A stretch of 64,000 nucleotides of DNA from Clostridia bacterium (GTDB lineage Bacteria; Bacillota; Clostridia; TANB77; CAG-508), in contig JAGAIV010000040.1 of NCBI GenBank assembly GCA_017626365.1, forward strand, positions 1 through 64,000, read 5' to 3'. The notes under the pieces are model-generated. The model was not told the origin of the DNA and made no database searches. It was given only the letters and a program-made list of their open reading frames with translations. The translations under genes were made by a program, and so were the position numbers. Of this stretch, positions 56,141 through 64,000 are shown in pieces. The first letter of the stretch is position 1, and each line of letters begins with the position of its first letter.

Positions 56141-58663
56141 ATGAAATATTTAAATAAGTTCTATTTAGATAAAGAAAAAGATATTCGTGTAAATTTATTT
56201 ACCCAAAAGCCAGATGAGATGATTTATATTATTGAAACACCAAATCATCATACTGGTAACTTAATTACAAATCTTGCAAAGGTTTGTAATACCGAAACGA
56301 TAAAAGATGAAAAAAATATGAAAATAATAAAAGGAATCATTCCGGCTTATGTCATAGGAAATAGTAATAAGGATATTTATATCTTAAGATTAGGTGGAGT
56401 AGAAGTAGCCACTATATATGAAGACGGAACGGTAGAACAACGTGTTCAAATTCCAGCTATTATTAAAACACTAATGTCTCAAACAAAGGAGTATACATTA
56501 GGAATCGAAAAAACTTTGGTTAGTGCATACATTCAGAAAAAATCAAAGTTAAGAACAGATTTACATACTCATATGAATGCAAACTTATCACCAGACTGTT
56601 TAATTGCATTAGGAATAAAACATCAGCTTCGCTATCCTTTATATTATATTAAGAAAATAGGAATAAAATTAACAAAATCACAAGAAGAAAAAGTATTAGA
56701 AGATAGAAAAAAAGTTGAAGAACAATATGAAAATTCAGACTTAGTAGGAAAATATTTAACGAGAAAAATAGATGATAATACCTTTATTAATTTTGCAGAT
56801 TTAATATTAAACAATATTGAAAATGCAGAAGAAAATATCGCAAAGATTAGAACAAGTTTAGCAATTCTAAAAGATGGACAAGCAGTATTTACAAACTTAG
56901 AAAAAGTATATTTATATCGTTATGTTTTTGCAAAAGGAACGAAATCTGATGAAAAAATAGAAATAAAAGAGGAAAAAATTAACCAAATTCCAGAACAAGA
57001 TATTAAAAATATGGTAAAACAAATGTTAAAGGATTCTGAAACGACAAGTATGTATCGACATAATAGTTTAAGACAAGATAAACTGTTGTGGATTGCAAGA
57101 GAATATCAAAAACAAGGGGTAGAGTATGTTGAAATAACAGATACAGACTTAACCAAAAAAGATAAAGGAATTGAAGTTCTTGAAGAAATACATGAAATTA
57201 TTCCTAAAATTGAAGAAGAAACAAAAGTTAGAATACGATTTTTAGCGGGAATTAGAAGAATTCCATTAACGATAGTAAGAGACCAAGCAACAAACAGCAA
57301 CTATTTAAGAGAAAATTTAGATATTATTAAAACCCTAGCGAAAAGTCCATATATCGTTGGAAGTGATTTTATAGGGGAAGAAATCAATGATATTTCAGAA
57401 TTACAACCAGTGATTACAGAACTTGTGCAATATGCCGTAAAGGAAGATGAAGGATTTACAATCAGAATTCATGCAGGAGAAAATGATAGTTTAAAAAATA
57501 ATGTTGGTAAATCAATTGATTGTATTATTAATTCTTTACAACCAGAACAAAAAATGCCAAGATTTCGTTTAGGACACGGACTATATAGCGTGGATTTAGA
57601 TTCAAGTGAAGGAAAAGAATTAATCGAAAAAATGAGAAAAACAGGAGCCATGATTGAATTTCAATTAACTTCTAATGTTAGATTAAACAACTTAAGTAGG
57701 CTAGATAACCATCCAATTAAAACTTATATCCGAAATGGAGTAAAATGTTTGCAAGGAACAGATGGATGTGGATTTTATGGTATTGATTCTATTGATGAAC
57801 AATTAGCACTACTAAATTTAGTAGGCTTAACGAACGAAGAATTTGAACAAATGAAACAAGTAGAAGAAGAGGTTATTTCTCATAGTAAAGTATATTTTGA
57901 AAGAAAAAGCAAGCAGTTTAACGAATTTTTAGCAGGAAGAAGCATGAAAGAGGCACTAACAAGTTTGCAAGAAGAAAATTTAAAAAAAGGAAGTAAAAAT
58001 ACAGTAGCACTTAGAGTTAATGATAATTTAGAATCAGAAGAGGTACTAAAAGAAAAAATAAGACCACTTCCATTAGATAAATTTCCAATTATCATTGCCG
58101 GAGGAAGTTTCAATGCACAAGGAATTACAACAAACGTAAATAGTAACATGACCCAAAAACTAGAAAACTTGATAGAAGCATTAGACGAAGAAAAAGTATA
58201 TTTTGTAATAGGACATAAAATGCAAGCCTATGAAAAAATTGTATTAGACACAATTAAAAAATTAAACAGAAAATTTGATATATATGCATTTGTTCCAAAA
58301 CTAATTTCTAAAGAGGAACAAGAAGCAATTGAGCAAGAAAACCTAACAGGAGTTCGAATTTGTATTGAAGCAACTTCGTTTGGAATTTATAAAAGCTTTA
58401 ACTATGAAATTTTTGAAAGAAGAGAATCCATTGTCATCGCCTTTAATGGTAACTCACCAGTGTCTAACTTAGTACAAGAAGCAAAAAACGGAAAAGGAAA
58501 AGCAAAAATTTTTGTAAGTGAAGAATCTGAGATTTTAAAAGAGAAAGCTAAATCCTTAGGAGGTTATATCCAAACTTTCGGATTCAATGATGATTTAAAA
58601 GAAAAAGTAATGATAACACATCCAGAATTAGAAAAAAAGAAGGAGAAAGAACATGCGAATTAG
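56141..58663 (+). CDS. Adenosine-deaminase-like enzyme fused to a C-terminal Rossmann-like domain
   Basis: ATG 56141 follows AAGGGAGAAG; product 840 residues. An unrecognised N-terminal domain covers residues 1-135. The amidohydrolase part shows metal ligands in RTDLHTHMNANLSPDCL, FLAGIRRIP, IRIHAGEND (HAGE motif), RLGHGLYSVD, a substrate-side EFQLTSNVRLNNL and GTDGCGFYG, where adenosine deaminases usually have TDD. Residues about 645-825 form a second alpha/beta domain (IIIAGGSFNAQG ... YFVIGHKMQAYEK ... IVIAFNGNSPVSNL) that looks Rossmann-like, possibly of the LOG/SLOG nucleotide-binding type. The stop overlaps trmB by 11 bases. Confidence 0.78.
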   Translation: MKYLNKFYLDKEKDIRVNLFTQKPDEMIYIIETPNHHTGNLITNLAKVCNTETIKDEKNMKIIKGIIPAYVIGNSNKDIYILRLGGVEVATIYEDGTVEQRVQIPAIIKTLMSQTKEYTLGIEKTLVSAYIQKKSKLRTDLHTHMNANLSPDCLIALGIKHQLRYPLYYIKKIGIKLTKSQEEKVLEDRKKVEEQYENSDLVGKYLTRKIDDNTFINFADLILNNIENAEENIAKIRTSLAILKDGQAVFTNLEKVYLYRYVFAKGTKSDEKIEIKEEKINQIPEQDIKNMVKQMLKDSETTSMYRHNSLRQDKLLWIAREYQKQGVEYVEITDTDLTKKDKGIEVLEEIHEIIPKIEEETKVRIRFLAGIRRIPLTIVRDQATNSNYLRENLDIIKTLAKSPYIVGSDFIGEEINDISELQPVITELVQYAVKEDEGFTIRIHAGENDSLKNNVGKSIDCIINSLQPEQKMPRFRLGHGLYSVDLDSSEGKELIEKMRKTGAMIEFQLTSNVRLNNLSRLDNHPIKTYIRNGVKCLQGTDGCGFYGIDSIDEQLALLNLVGLTNEEFEQMKQVEEEVISHSKVYFERKSKQFNEFLAGRSMKEALTSLQEENLKKGSKNTVALRVNDNLESEEVLKEKIRPLPLDKFPIIIAGGSFNAQGITTNVNSNMTQKLENLIEALDEEKVYFVIGHKMQAYEKIVLDTIKKLNRKFDIYAFVPKLISKEEQEAIEQENLTGVRICIEATSFGIYKSFNYEIFERRESIVIAFNGNSPVSNLVQEAKNGKGKAKIFVSEESEILKEKAKSLGGYIQTFGFNDDLKEKVMITHPELEKKKEKEHAN

Positions 58664-59312
58664 AAAAAGAAGTTGGACTGAGCAAGAATTAGAAGAATGT
58701 CCATTTTATATTGATACTCCACAAGAAAATAAGGGAAAGTGGAAAAGTGCTTTCAAAGTGGAAAGACCAATGCATCTAGAACTTGGATGTGGAAAAGGAC
58801 AGTTTATTGCAAACCTTGCTTTTCAGAATCTGGAGATTAATTTTATTGGTGTTGATTTAATTGATACAATGCTAGGATTAGCTAAAAGAAATGTGGAAGA
58901 AGTATATGGGGATAGGCCAATCGATAATGTAATTTTAACAAGATGTAATATTGAACAAATTTTAACTATGATGGATGAAAATGATCAAGTAGAGCGCATT
59001 TATATAAACTTTTGTAATCCATGGCCGAGAGGAAAACATCATAAAAAAAGACTAACTCATACAAGACAATTAGAGCTATACAAGACCTTTTTAGTAAAGG
59101 GAGGAGAGATTCATTTTAAAACAGACAATGATAATCTATTTACTGATAGCATTAATTATTTTAAACAAACAGGATTTGAAGTAATATGGAAAACTTATGA
59201 TTTACATAGTGAAAAGATAGAAAATAATATTATAACAGAACATGAAACGATGTTTTCAAATCAAGGTATAAAAATAAAAGCGTTAATAGCAAAAAAGATT
59301 GACGAAAAATAG
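58653..59312 (+). CDS. trmB: tRNA (guanine-N7-)-methyltransferase
   Basis: A 219-residue SAM-dependent enzyme that makes m7G46 in tRNA. It shows HLELGCGKGQFIANLA (SAM-binding), INFIGVDLIDTMLG, YINFCNPWPRGKHHKKRLTH and GGEIHFKTDNDNLF. The start overlaps the preceding gene and has GGAG just upstream. Confidence 0.94.
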   Translation: MRIRKRSWTEQELEECPFYIDTPQENKGKWKSAFKVERPMHLELGCGKGQFIANLAFQNLEINFIGVDLIDTMLGLAKRNVEEVYGDRPIDNVILTRCNIEQILTMMDENDQVERIYINFCNPWPRGKHHKKRLTHTRQLELYKTFLVKGGEIHFKTDNDNLFTDSINYFKQTGFEVIWKTYDLHSEKIENNIITEHETMFSNQGIKIKALIAKKIDEK

Positions 59313-59362
59313 AAGAAAAGATACAATAAATATAGAATAACAAAAGAAAGCGGGGAACTGCT

Positions 59363-60181
59363 ATGTTAAGAATTGTTAATAAAAAGAAATTTATTCGAGG
59401 AATTAGTATTATTATAGCTGGAATTGCTATTATTGTTATACTAATGGTAATAATGATTAAAGGGATTATCAGTTTGTTTGCAAAAGCAGAAGACGGTGCA
59501 GAAGAAACAAAAATAACCACTTTAGATAATACAATACAAACATATTCTCCTAGTACAATACAAAATACAGTACAAACTACATCACAAACAACATCTGCTA
59601 ATACAGAGGTACTAAATGAATGGAACTTAAAACTAGTAAATAAAAATAATTCTGTTGATAGAAGTTATGTGCCAGAGTTAGAAGAATTAGATGATGGTAT
59701 TATGTTTGATAAAAGAGCAATCAGCTATTTAAGAAGTATGATAAATGCTATGAATAAAAAAGGCATTACAAAAGTATGGGTGCAATCTGCTTATAGAAGC
59801 TATGAAAAACAAGAAGAACTGTTTAATAGAAAAGTACAGTATTATAAAAATCAAGGTAAGAAACAAGAAGAAGCAGAAACACTAGCACAGACTGTTGTAC
59901 AAAGACCAGAAATGAGTGAACACAATTTAGGTTTAGCTGCCGACTTTAATACTGTTAATAATGAGTTCGAGAAAACCAAAGCATTTGAATGGCTACAAGA
60001 AAATGCAGCAGATTATGGATTTATTTTACGCTATCCAAAGGACAAGCAGGAAATTACAGGAATCACTTATGAATCTTGGCACTGGAGATATGTAGGAGAA
60101 AATCATGCAAAAACTATGAAAGAAAAGGGGTATTGTTTAGAGGAATATATTGAATATTTAAAAGGAGCAGAGTCTGTATAA
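59363..60181 (+). CDS. VanY-like D-alanyl-D-alanine carboxypeptidase (M15), membrane-anchored
   Basis: A 272-residue protein. An N-terminal anchor (residues 12-36) and a Thr/Ser/Gln linker precede an M15B zinc peptidase: VWVQSAYRSYEKQEELF, then MSEHNLGLAADFNT (SxHxxGxAxD) and ESWHWRYVG with the last zinc ligand. It trims the terminal D-Ala of peptidoglycan stem peptides outside the membrane. No VanS/VanR partners are nearby, so resistance is not implied. Confidence 0.9.
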   Translation: MLRIVNKKKFIRGISIIIAGIAIIVILMVIMIKGIISLFAKAEDGAEETKITTLDNTIQTYSPSTIQNTVQTTSQTTSANTEVLNEWNLKLVNKNNSVDRSYVPELEELDDGIMFDKRAISYLRSMINAMNKKGITKVWVQSAYRSYEKQEELFNRKVQYYKNQGKKQEEAETLAQTVVQRPEMSEHNLGLAADFNTVNNEFEKTKAFEWLQENAADYGFILRYPKDKQEITGITYESWHWRYVGENHAKTMKEKGYCLEEYIEYLKGAESV

Positions 60182-60233
60182 TATTAAGAAAATATTAATA
60201 AATGGCTTACGAAAAAAGCACTGAAAAATAAGT

Positions 60234-60270
60234 AAAAACAGGAACACAACTAAATGTGTTCCTGTTTTTA
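60234..60270 (+). terminator. Terminator after the VanY-like gene
   Basis: A perfect stem AAAAACAGGAACACA/TGTGTTCCTGTTTTT. Confidence 0.92.
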
Positions 60271-60276
60271 TGAAAT

Positions 60277-60306
60277 TTGACTAAATATGTAAAAATATGA
60301 TACAAT
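60277..60306 (+). promoter_or_regulatory. Promoter of the glycosyltransferase gene
   Basis: TTGACT at 60277-60282, 18-base spacer, TACAAT at 60301-60306. Confidence 0.7.
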
Positions 60307-60353
60307 ATAACATATGTGTATAAATGATATTCATATAACAAAGGAGAATGAAA

Positions 60354-61589
60354 ATGCAAGATACAATAGAATTTGGAATTGGATTTGTAACGGGTAGACC
60401 CAATGTGTGTAAAATTATAAATTCATATTATGAAGATATAATAAATCAAGTTGAAAAATCTGACAAAAAAGTTAATATTACTATATTTATATTGTATGAC
60501 ATGGAATATCAATTTGCAAAGAGAACAGATTTTTATGGTATCATACCACAAGTATATAAGAACATTAAAATAAAATATATTACTCCAGAAGACATTGAAG
60601 AAGAAAAGAAAATTCTAGTATCAAGATATGATTTTAAAAAAGAAGAAATAAATCTAATATTAGGACATGGACATGCAAAAGGAAGAAATACAGTTATGTA
60701 TTTTGCTTTAAAAAGAAAAATGGATTATTTACTATTTTGGGATGATGATGAATATCCAGTAGCTGTTTTAAAAAATGAAGATAAAACATTAGAATGGATA
60801 AAACAAAATAATATACAAGATCATATAAACAACATTAAAAATTCAGATATTACAATAGGACATCACTGTGGTTATATTTCGCCAATACCATATATGCAAA
60901 TAGGAGATGATATAACAGAAGAAGCTTTTAAAGAGTTTGTAGAAGGAATAAGCAATGATATTGTAAATTGGCAAAATATTAAAGAAAGATTTCAAAAAGA
61001 TAATGGAGTTACCTATGCCCAGAAGGAAATTCTAGGTAATGATGCATATGAGATTGAATATGATGGGACAGGAAAATGGATAGCAGGTTCAACACTATGC
61101 TTAAACTTAAAATCTCTAGATAAGATTCCAGCGTTTTATAATCCTAAAGGAGCAAGAGGAGAAGATACCTTTTTCTCTACATTATTAGAAAATACAAAAG
61201 TATTAAGAATCCCAACATATCATTTTCATGATGGATTTTTAAAATATTCTCAGATTATGAGAGGAAGAATGCCTAAAAATTTAAGAAAAATTAATGTAGA
61301 TGAAGAGAGCATTGAACATAGATTTTTACAAGCTTCATTAGGATGGATCAAGTATAAGCCATTATTAATGTATATAAAAAATAAAGAACAATACAAAGAA
61401 AATATAATCCAAGTAAAAGAAAAACTAAAAAAGAGTGTTCCTCAAATAAACAAATTATTTTATAATACAGAATTTGATGAACTAATTTTTGCATTAGAAG
61501 AAGCAGATAAGAATGTATCTAAACATTACAAAGAATATTTGAAAACAAACGAAGTATGGAATAAATTAAAAAATACCTTAATTGAGTAG
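60354..61589 (+). CDS. GT-A-fold glycosyltransferase-like protein
   Basis: ATG 60354 lies eight bases after AAAGGAG; the ATG at 60348 is too close to it. The 411-residue chain has the nucleotide-sugar fold pattern FGIGFVTGRPNVCKI, KGRNTVMYFALKRKMDYLLF, a DxD-type metal motif FWDDDEYP, and a catalytic-side acidic motif GARGEDTFF. No close family comes to mind. It is nine bases before a polysaccharide pyruvyl transferase, so the pair probably decorates a cell-surface polymer. Confidence 0.78.
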   Translation: MQDTIEFGIGFVTGRPNVCKIINSYYEDIINQVEKSDKKVNITIFILYDMEYQFAKRTDFYGIIPQVYKNIKIKYITPEDIEEEKKILVSRYDFKKEEINLILGHGHAKGRNTVMYFALKRKMDYLLFWDDDEYPVAVLKNEDKTLEWIKQNNIQDHINNIKNSDITIGHHCGYISPIPYMQIGDDITEEAFKEFVEGISNDIVNWQNIKERFQKDNGVTYAQKEILGNDAYEIEYDGTGKWIAGSTLCLNLKSLDKIPAFYNPKGARGEDTFFSTLLENTKVLRIPTYHFHDGFLKYSQIMRGRMPKNLRKINVDEESIEHRFLQASLGWIKYKPLLMYIKNKEQYKENIIQVKEKLKKSVPQINKLFYNTEFDELIFALEEADKNVSKHYKEYLKTNEVWNKLKNTLIE

Positions 61590-61598
61590 GAGGTAAAA

Positions 61599-62663
61599 GT
61601 GCTAAAAAGAAAAGTATTTATTATGGCATATGCAAGAGCAAATGTTGGAGACGATTTGTTTATTATATCATTATTAGAAAGATATAAAGATATCCATTTT
61701 TATATTGGAATAAAAAAAAGAGAATATGCAAAAGCATTTGAAAAATATTGTAATCTTACAATGATAGAAAATAATCAAGAGAACTTCGATAATAAAATAC
61801 CTGAAGATTATGACGCTTACATTTATGTTGGTGGTTCAATATTTATGGAGGGTGGAAAAGTATATAATTTAGATAATGGATGTAATCTATTTATGAAAAA
61901 ATGTTATGAAAAAAATATACCTTTTTTCTATATAAGCTCTAATTTTGGACCATACCAAACACAAGAATATTTTGATTTAGCAAGAGATACATTTAAATAT
62001 TGTACAGATATTTGTTTTAGAGATAAGTATTCTTATGAACTATTTAAAGATATACCAACGGTAAGATACGCACCAGACTTGATTTTTCGTTTAAAAGATG
62101 AAAATATTTTTATCAAAAAAGATACTGTTGGAATATCTATTATTGATATGAGTATAAGAGAAAAATTAATACAATATGAAGAAAAATATATCAAATGTAT
62201 GGTCCATAATATAATTCAATATATAAAACAGGGAAAAACTGTTTACTTATTTTCTTTTTGTAAAGAAGAAAATGATGAAAAAGCAATAGAAAAAATACAA
62301 CGCCAAATTCCAGAAGAATATAAAAAAAGTATAAAAAATATATACTATAATGGAAATATAGAAGAATATATTGAAATATATAAGAGTATGGAATATATGA
62401 TTTGTTGCAGATTTCATGCAAAAATACTTTCTGTAGCATTAGGCCAAAAAATGTATATATTATCGTATAGTAAAAAAATTGATAATGTTATACAAGATTT
62501 AAATTTGACAGAAGAATATACTAATATAGAAAATTTAACTGAAGATATGAATATTGATTTAGAAAAATTTAAAGCTGTTGAAAAGGACAAAATTATTAAA
62601 ATTAGAGAATTATCTCAGGGACAGCTAGAAAAAATTGATAAATGGTATAAAGAAAATGGCTAG
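61599..62663 (+). CDS. Polysaccharide pyruvyl transferase family protein
   Basis: GTG 61599 follows AGGAGG. The 354 residues have the family pattern: AYARANVGDDLFIISLLER, YVGGSIFMEGG, FYISSNFGPYQTQE, DICFRDKYSYELF, and MICCRFHAKILSVALGQKM near the end. CsaB-type members add pyruvate ketals to wall polysaccharides that anchor S-layer proteins; other members act on capsules. Works with the upstream glycosyltransferase by context. Confidence 0.87.
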   Translation: MLKRKVFIMAYARANVGDDLFIISLLERYKDIHFYIGIKKREYAKAFEKYCNLTMIENNQENFDNKIPEDYDAYIYVGGSIFMEGGKVYNLDNGCNLFMKKCYEKNIPFFYISSNFGPYQTQEYFDLARDTFKYCTDICFRDKYSYELFKDIPTVRYAPDLIFRLKDENIFIKKDTVGISIIDMSIREKLIQYEEKYIKCMVHNIIQYIKQGKTVYLFSFCKEENDEKAIEKIQRQIPEEYKKSIKNIYYNGNIEEYIEIYKSMEYMICCRFHAKILSVALGQKMYILSYSKKIDNVIQDLNLTEEYTNIENLTEDMNIDLEKFKAVEKDKIIKIRELSQGQLEKIDKWYKENG

Positions 62664-62690
62664 GGACAAACTTCTAGTCATTTTCTTTAC
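62653..62690 (+). terminator. Terminator at the end of the pyruvyl transferase gene
   Basis: A stem AAAATGGCTAG/CTAGTCATTTT overlaps the stop codon and is followed by CTTTACTTTT. Confidence 0.75.
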
Positions 62691-62735
62691 TTTTATAATT
62701 CTCTATAATATAATAATTTAGAAAAGGAGTCAAAT

Positions 62736-64000
62736 ATGAAAAATAAATTAAGAACCAGTCTTTTAATAAGTTTAAGTATTATACTTATAACAACAATTGT
62801 ACAAGCAGTAAATATTAAAATAACTCTACCAGATGACCTAAAACAGACTAATATTCAAAATCAAGGTGATATATGCTTATATGCAATAAATGAAGCAAAA
62901 GACGAATCAGTTATAGTGGTAGGACAGCAAAATGAATTAACAAAAAAAGTTAGTAACTTAAAGCAACTAGATGAAGAGAGTTTTAAAACATTTTTAGATA
63001 AGTATAATGAGGCAAAATTGCAAGAAGGGCAAACAGTTTTAAAACAAGAGATATATGAAAAAAATAATATGGTTTTTGTTGATACTATTTTTGAATATAC
63101 GAATAATGATAAAAAAATACAGACAGAAGAATATTATACGATTGTTAATGAAAGTGCAATTACAATTTCTGCAAGCTTTTTACAAAAACAAGTGGATTCT
63201 GTAAAAGTAAGAGAAATGATTGATAGTATTAATATTTTAGAAAATACGAAACCAAACCTAGAATCTTTAGTAATTCCGATTATCCTAATTGTATTAATTA
63301 TTATTTATTTTATAAAAGAAAAAAGAAATAAAGTACAACTAGATGAAGCGGAAAAGAAAAAGGTATTATCTAAAGTAATAGACTATATTGGTAAAATCGA
63401 TTATTCAAAGTTTAGAGGAATACTAATTTTATTTGCTGTAACAATAGGAGTTAATATAATTAACCTGTTTTTTGGAATAATAGAAGTAGTACCTAAAATC
63501 AATTGGGTAGAATACTCAATGATGGATAAAATATATACTATTTCAGGAATTTTGCAAAATGTAATCCAATTAATAGCTATTATATACATTACATATTGTT
63601 TAACCCAAAAAGAAAATGAAACAATTAATAGAATTAAAAATACATTTATTGCAATGTTAATAGGAGTTGCTCTATTAACTATACTTCGAGTGGTTATACA
63701 GATAGTATTTGCAGGAATAAATGAGAATTTTGTACAGTATATAATAAGTGAAACACAGGTATTTACAAGAAGTGCAGTATATATTCTTATTTGGTATTTT
63801 TACTTTAAAAATTCAATCCGTGTATCTGTTTATTATAAAGAAAAAACAATAGAACAAATTGTAATGGAACCAAAAAAAGGATATCAAGCAAATGAAGTAA
63901 ATAAAAGAATAATGGAATTTAAAATAATTGAGTATTTTGAAGAGCAAAAGGCATATGATTATGCAAGTGGAATTTATATCAATAAATTGCCAAAAGAATA
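62736..64000 (+). CDS. Exported multi-helix membrane protein (3' end at window edge)
   Basis: ATG 62736 after AAAAGGAG. A signal peptide occupies residues 1-22 (LLISLSIILITTIVQA). An extracellular domain of about 160 residues is followed by a helix (VIPIILIVLIIIYFI), a charged loop (EKRNKVQLDEAEKKK) and four helices recalling DUF2569-type membrane proteins. The last full codon is GAA, then TA at the edge, so a stop is probably right there. No in-frame CGG. Function unknown. Confidence 0.75.
   Translation, partial: MKNKLRTSLLISLSIILITTIVQAVNIKITLPDDLKQTNIQNQGDICLYAINEAKDESVIVVGQQNELTKKVSNLKQLDEESFKTFLDKYNEAKLQEGQTVLKQEIYEKNNMVFVDTIFEYTNNDKKIQTEEYYTIVNESAITISASFLQKQVDSVKVREMIDSINILENTKPNLESLVIPIILIVLIIIYFIKEKRNKVQLDEAEKKKVLSKVIDYIGKIDYSKFRGILILFAVTIGVNIINLFFGIIEVVPKINWVEYSMMDKIYTISGILQNVIQLIAIIYITYCLTQKENETINRIKNTFIAMLIGVALLTILRVVIQIVFAGINENFVQYIISETQVFTRSAVYILIWYFYFKNSIRVSVYYKEKTIEQIVMEPKKGYQANEVNKRIMEFKIIEYFEEQKAYDYASGIYINKLPKE

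Noticed and set aside
59363-60181. Vancomycin resistance determinant
   Set aside because: Only a single VanY-like peptidase is present, without a ligase, dehydrogenase or two-component genes; such peptidases are ordinary wall enzymes.
1-64000. CRISPR arrays, transposases, integrases and rRNA genes
   Set aside because: None seen. The repeats found are protein-coding repeats, terminators or the inverted repeats listed.

Overview
The window is AT-rich DNA from a low-GC, endospore-forming member of the Clostridia, probably an uncultured gut lineage. Evidence: a full spo0A, an FtsK/SpoIIIE translocase, a YlmC/YmxH-type sporulation protein, a SpoVB/MurJ-like flippase, gatCAB, T-box control of serS, AGA as the main arginine codon and A/T-ending codons throughout. 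The genus is not decided by what I can see.

Central observation. Eight genes (ftsK, a pilin-like/C-type-lectin gene, an rRNA methyltransferase, ylmC, lspA, rluD, a DUF2974 hydrolase and a WG-repeat gene) look broken by a one-base shift. All ten breaks are the same event: an in-frame CGG codon after which the correct protein continues one base further on, starting with a glycine codon (GGA nine times, GGG once). I located every CGG in the genes by hand. About 120 are out of frame and harmless. Eleven are in frame and ten of these are the break points. The exception is a small orphan gene at 41343-41810. Catalytic residues of LspA and RluD and the Walker A motif of FtsK lie at or after the breaks, so these are unlikely to be dead genes. 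I infer that CGG has no ordinary decoder here and is read as a +1 shift (skip C, read GGR as Gly), or that CGGR is a quadruplet glycine codon.

Layout. 1-9.2 kb: end of a pilin-like coiled-coil repeat protein, ftsK, a coiled-coil protein, a metallo-beta-lactamase RNase-like protein and a GH15 glucoamylase-like enzyme. 9.2-9.7 kb: two convergent perfect-consensus promoters sharing one bidirectional terminator, resembling a type I toxin-antitoxin locus. 9.7-18 kb: radA-disA, the pilin/lectin gene (a candidate diversity-generating-retroelement target), a membrane cyclophilin and gatCAB. 18-27 kb: rpsT, mscL, mfd, rRNA methyltransferase, DUF4364, ysxC and serS with its T-box. 27-33 kb: ylmC, a membrane protein, lspA, rluD, rluB, an S1 protein and a winged-helix protein. 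33-41 kb: a VirD4-like ATPase, a flippase, HU, tRNA-Leu, a kinase-fold protein and pnuC. 41-49 kb: orphan gene, DUF2974, a sortase-like protein beside a thioester-type surface protein, CorC/HlyC and the WG-repeat protein. 49-64 kb: a PLP enzyme, BaiN-like flavoprotein, YigZ, spo0A, plsC, a P-type ATPase, an adenosine-deaminase-like fusion, trmB, a VanY-like peptidase, a glycosyltransferase and pyruvyl-transferase pair, and a membrane protein running off the edge.

No transposase, integrase, CRISPR array, rRNA operon or reverse transcriptase was seen.
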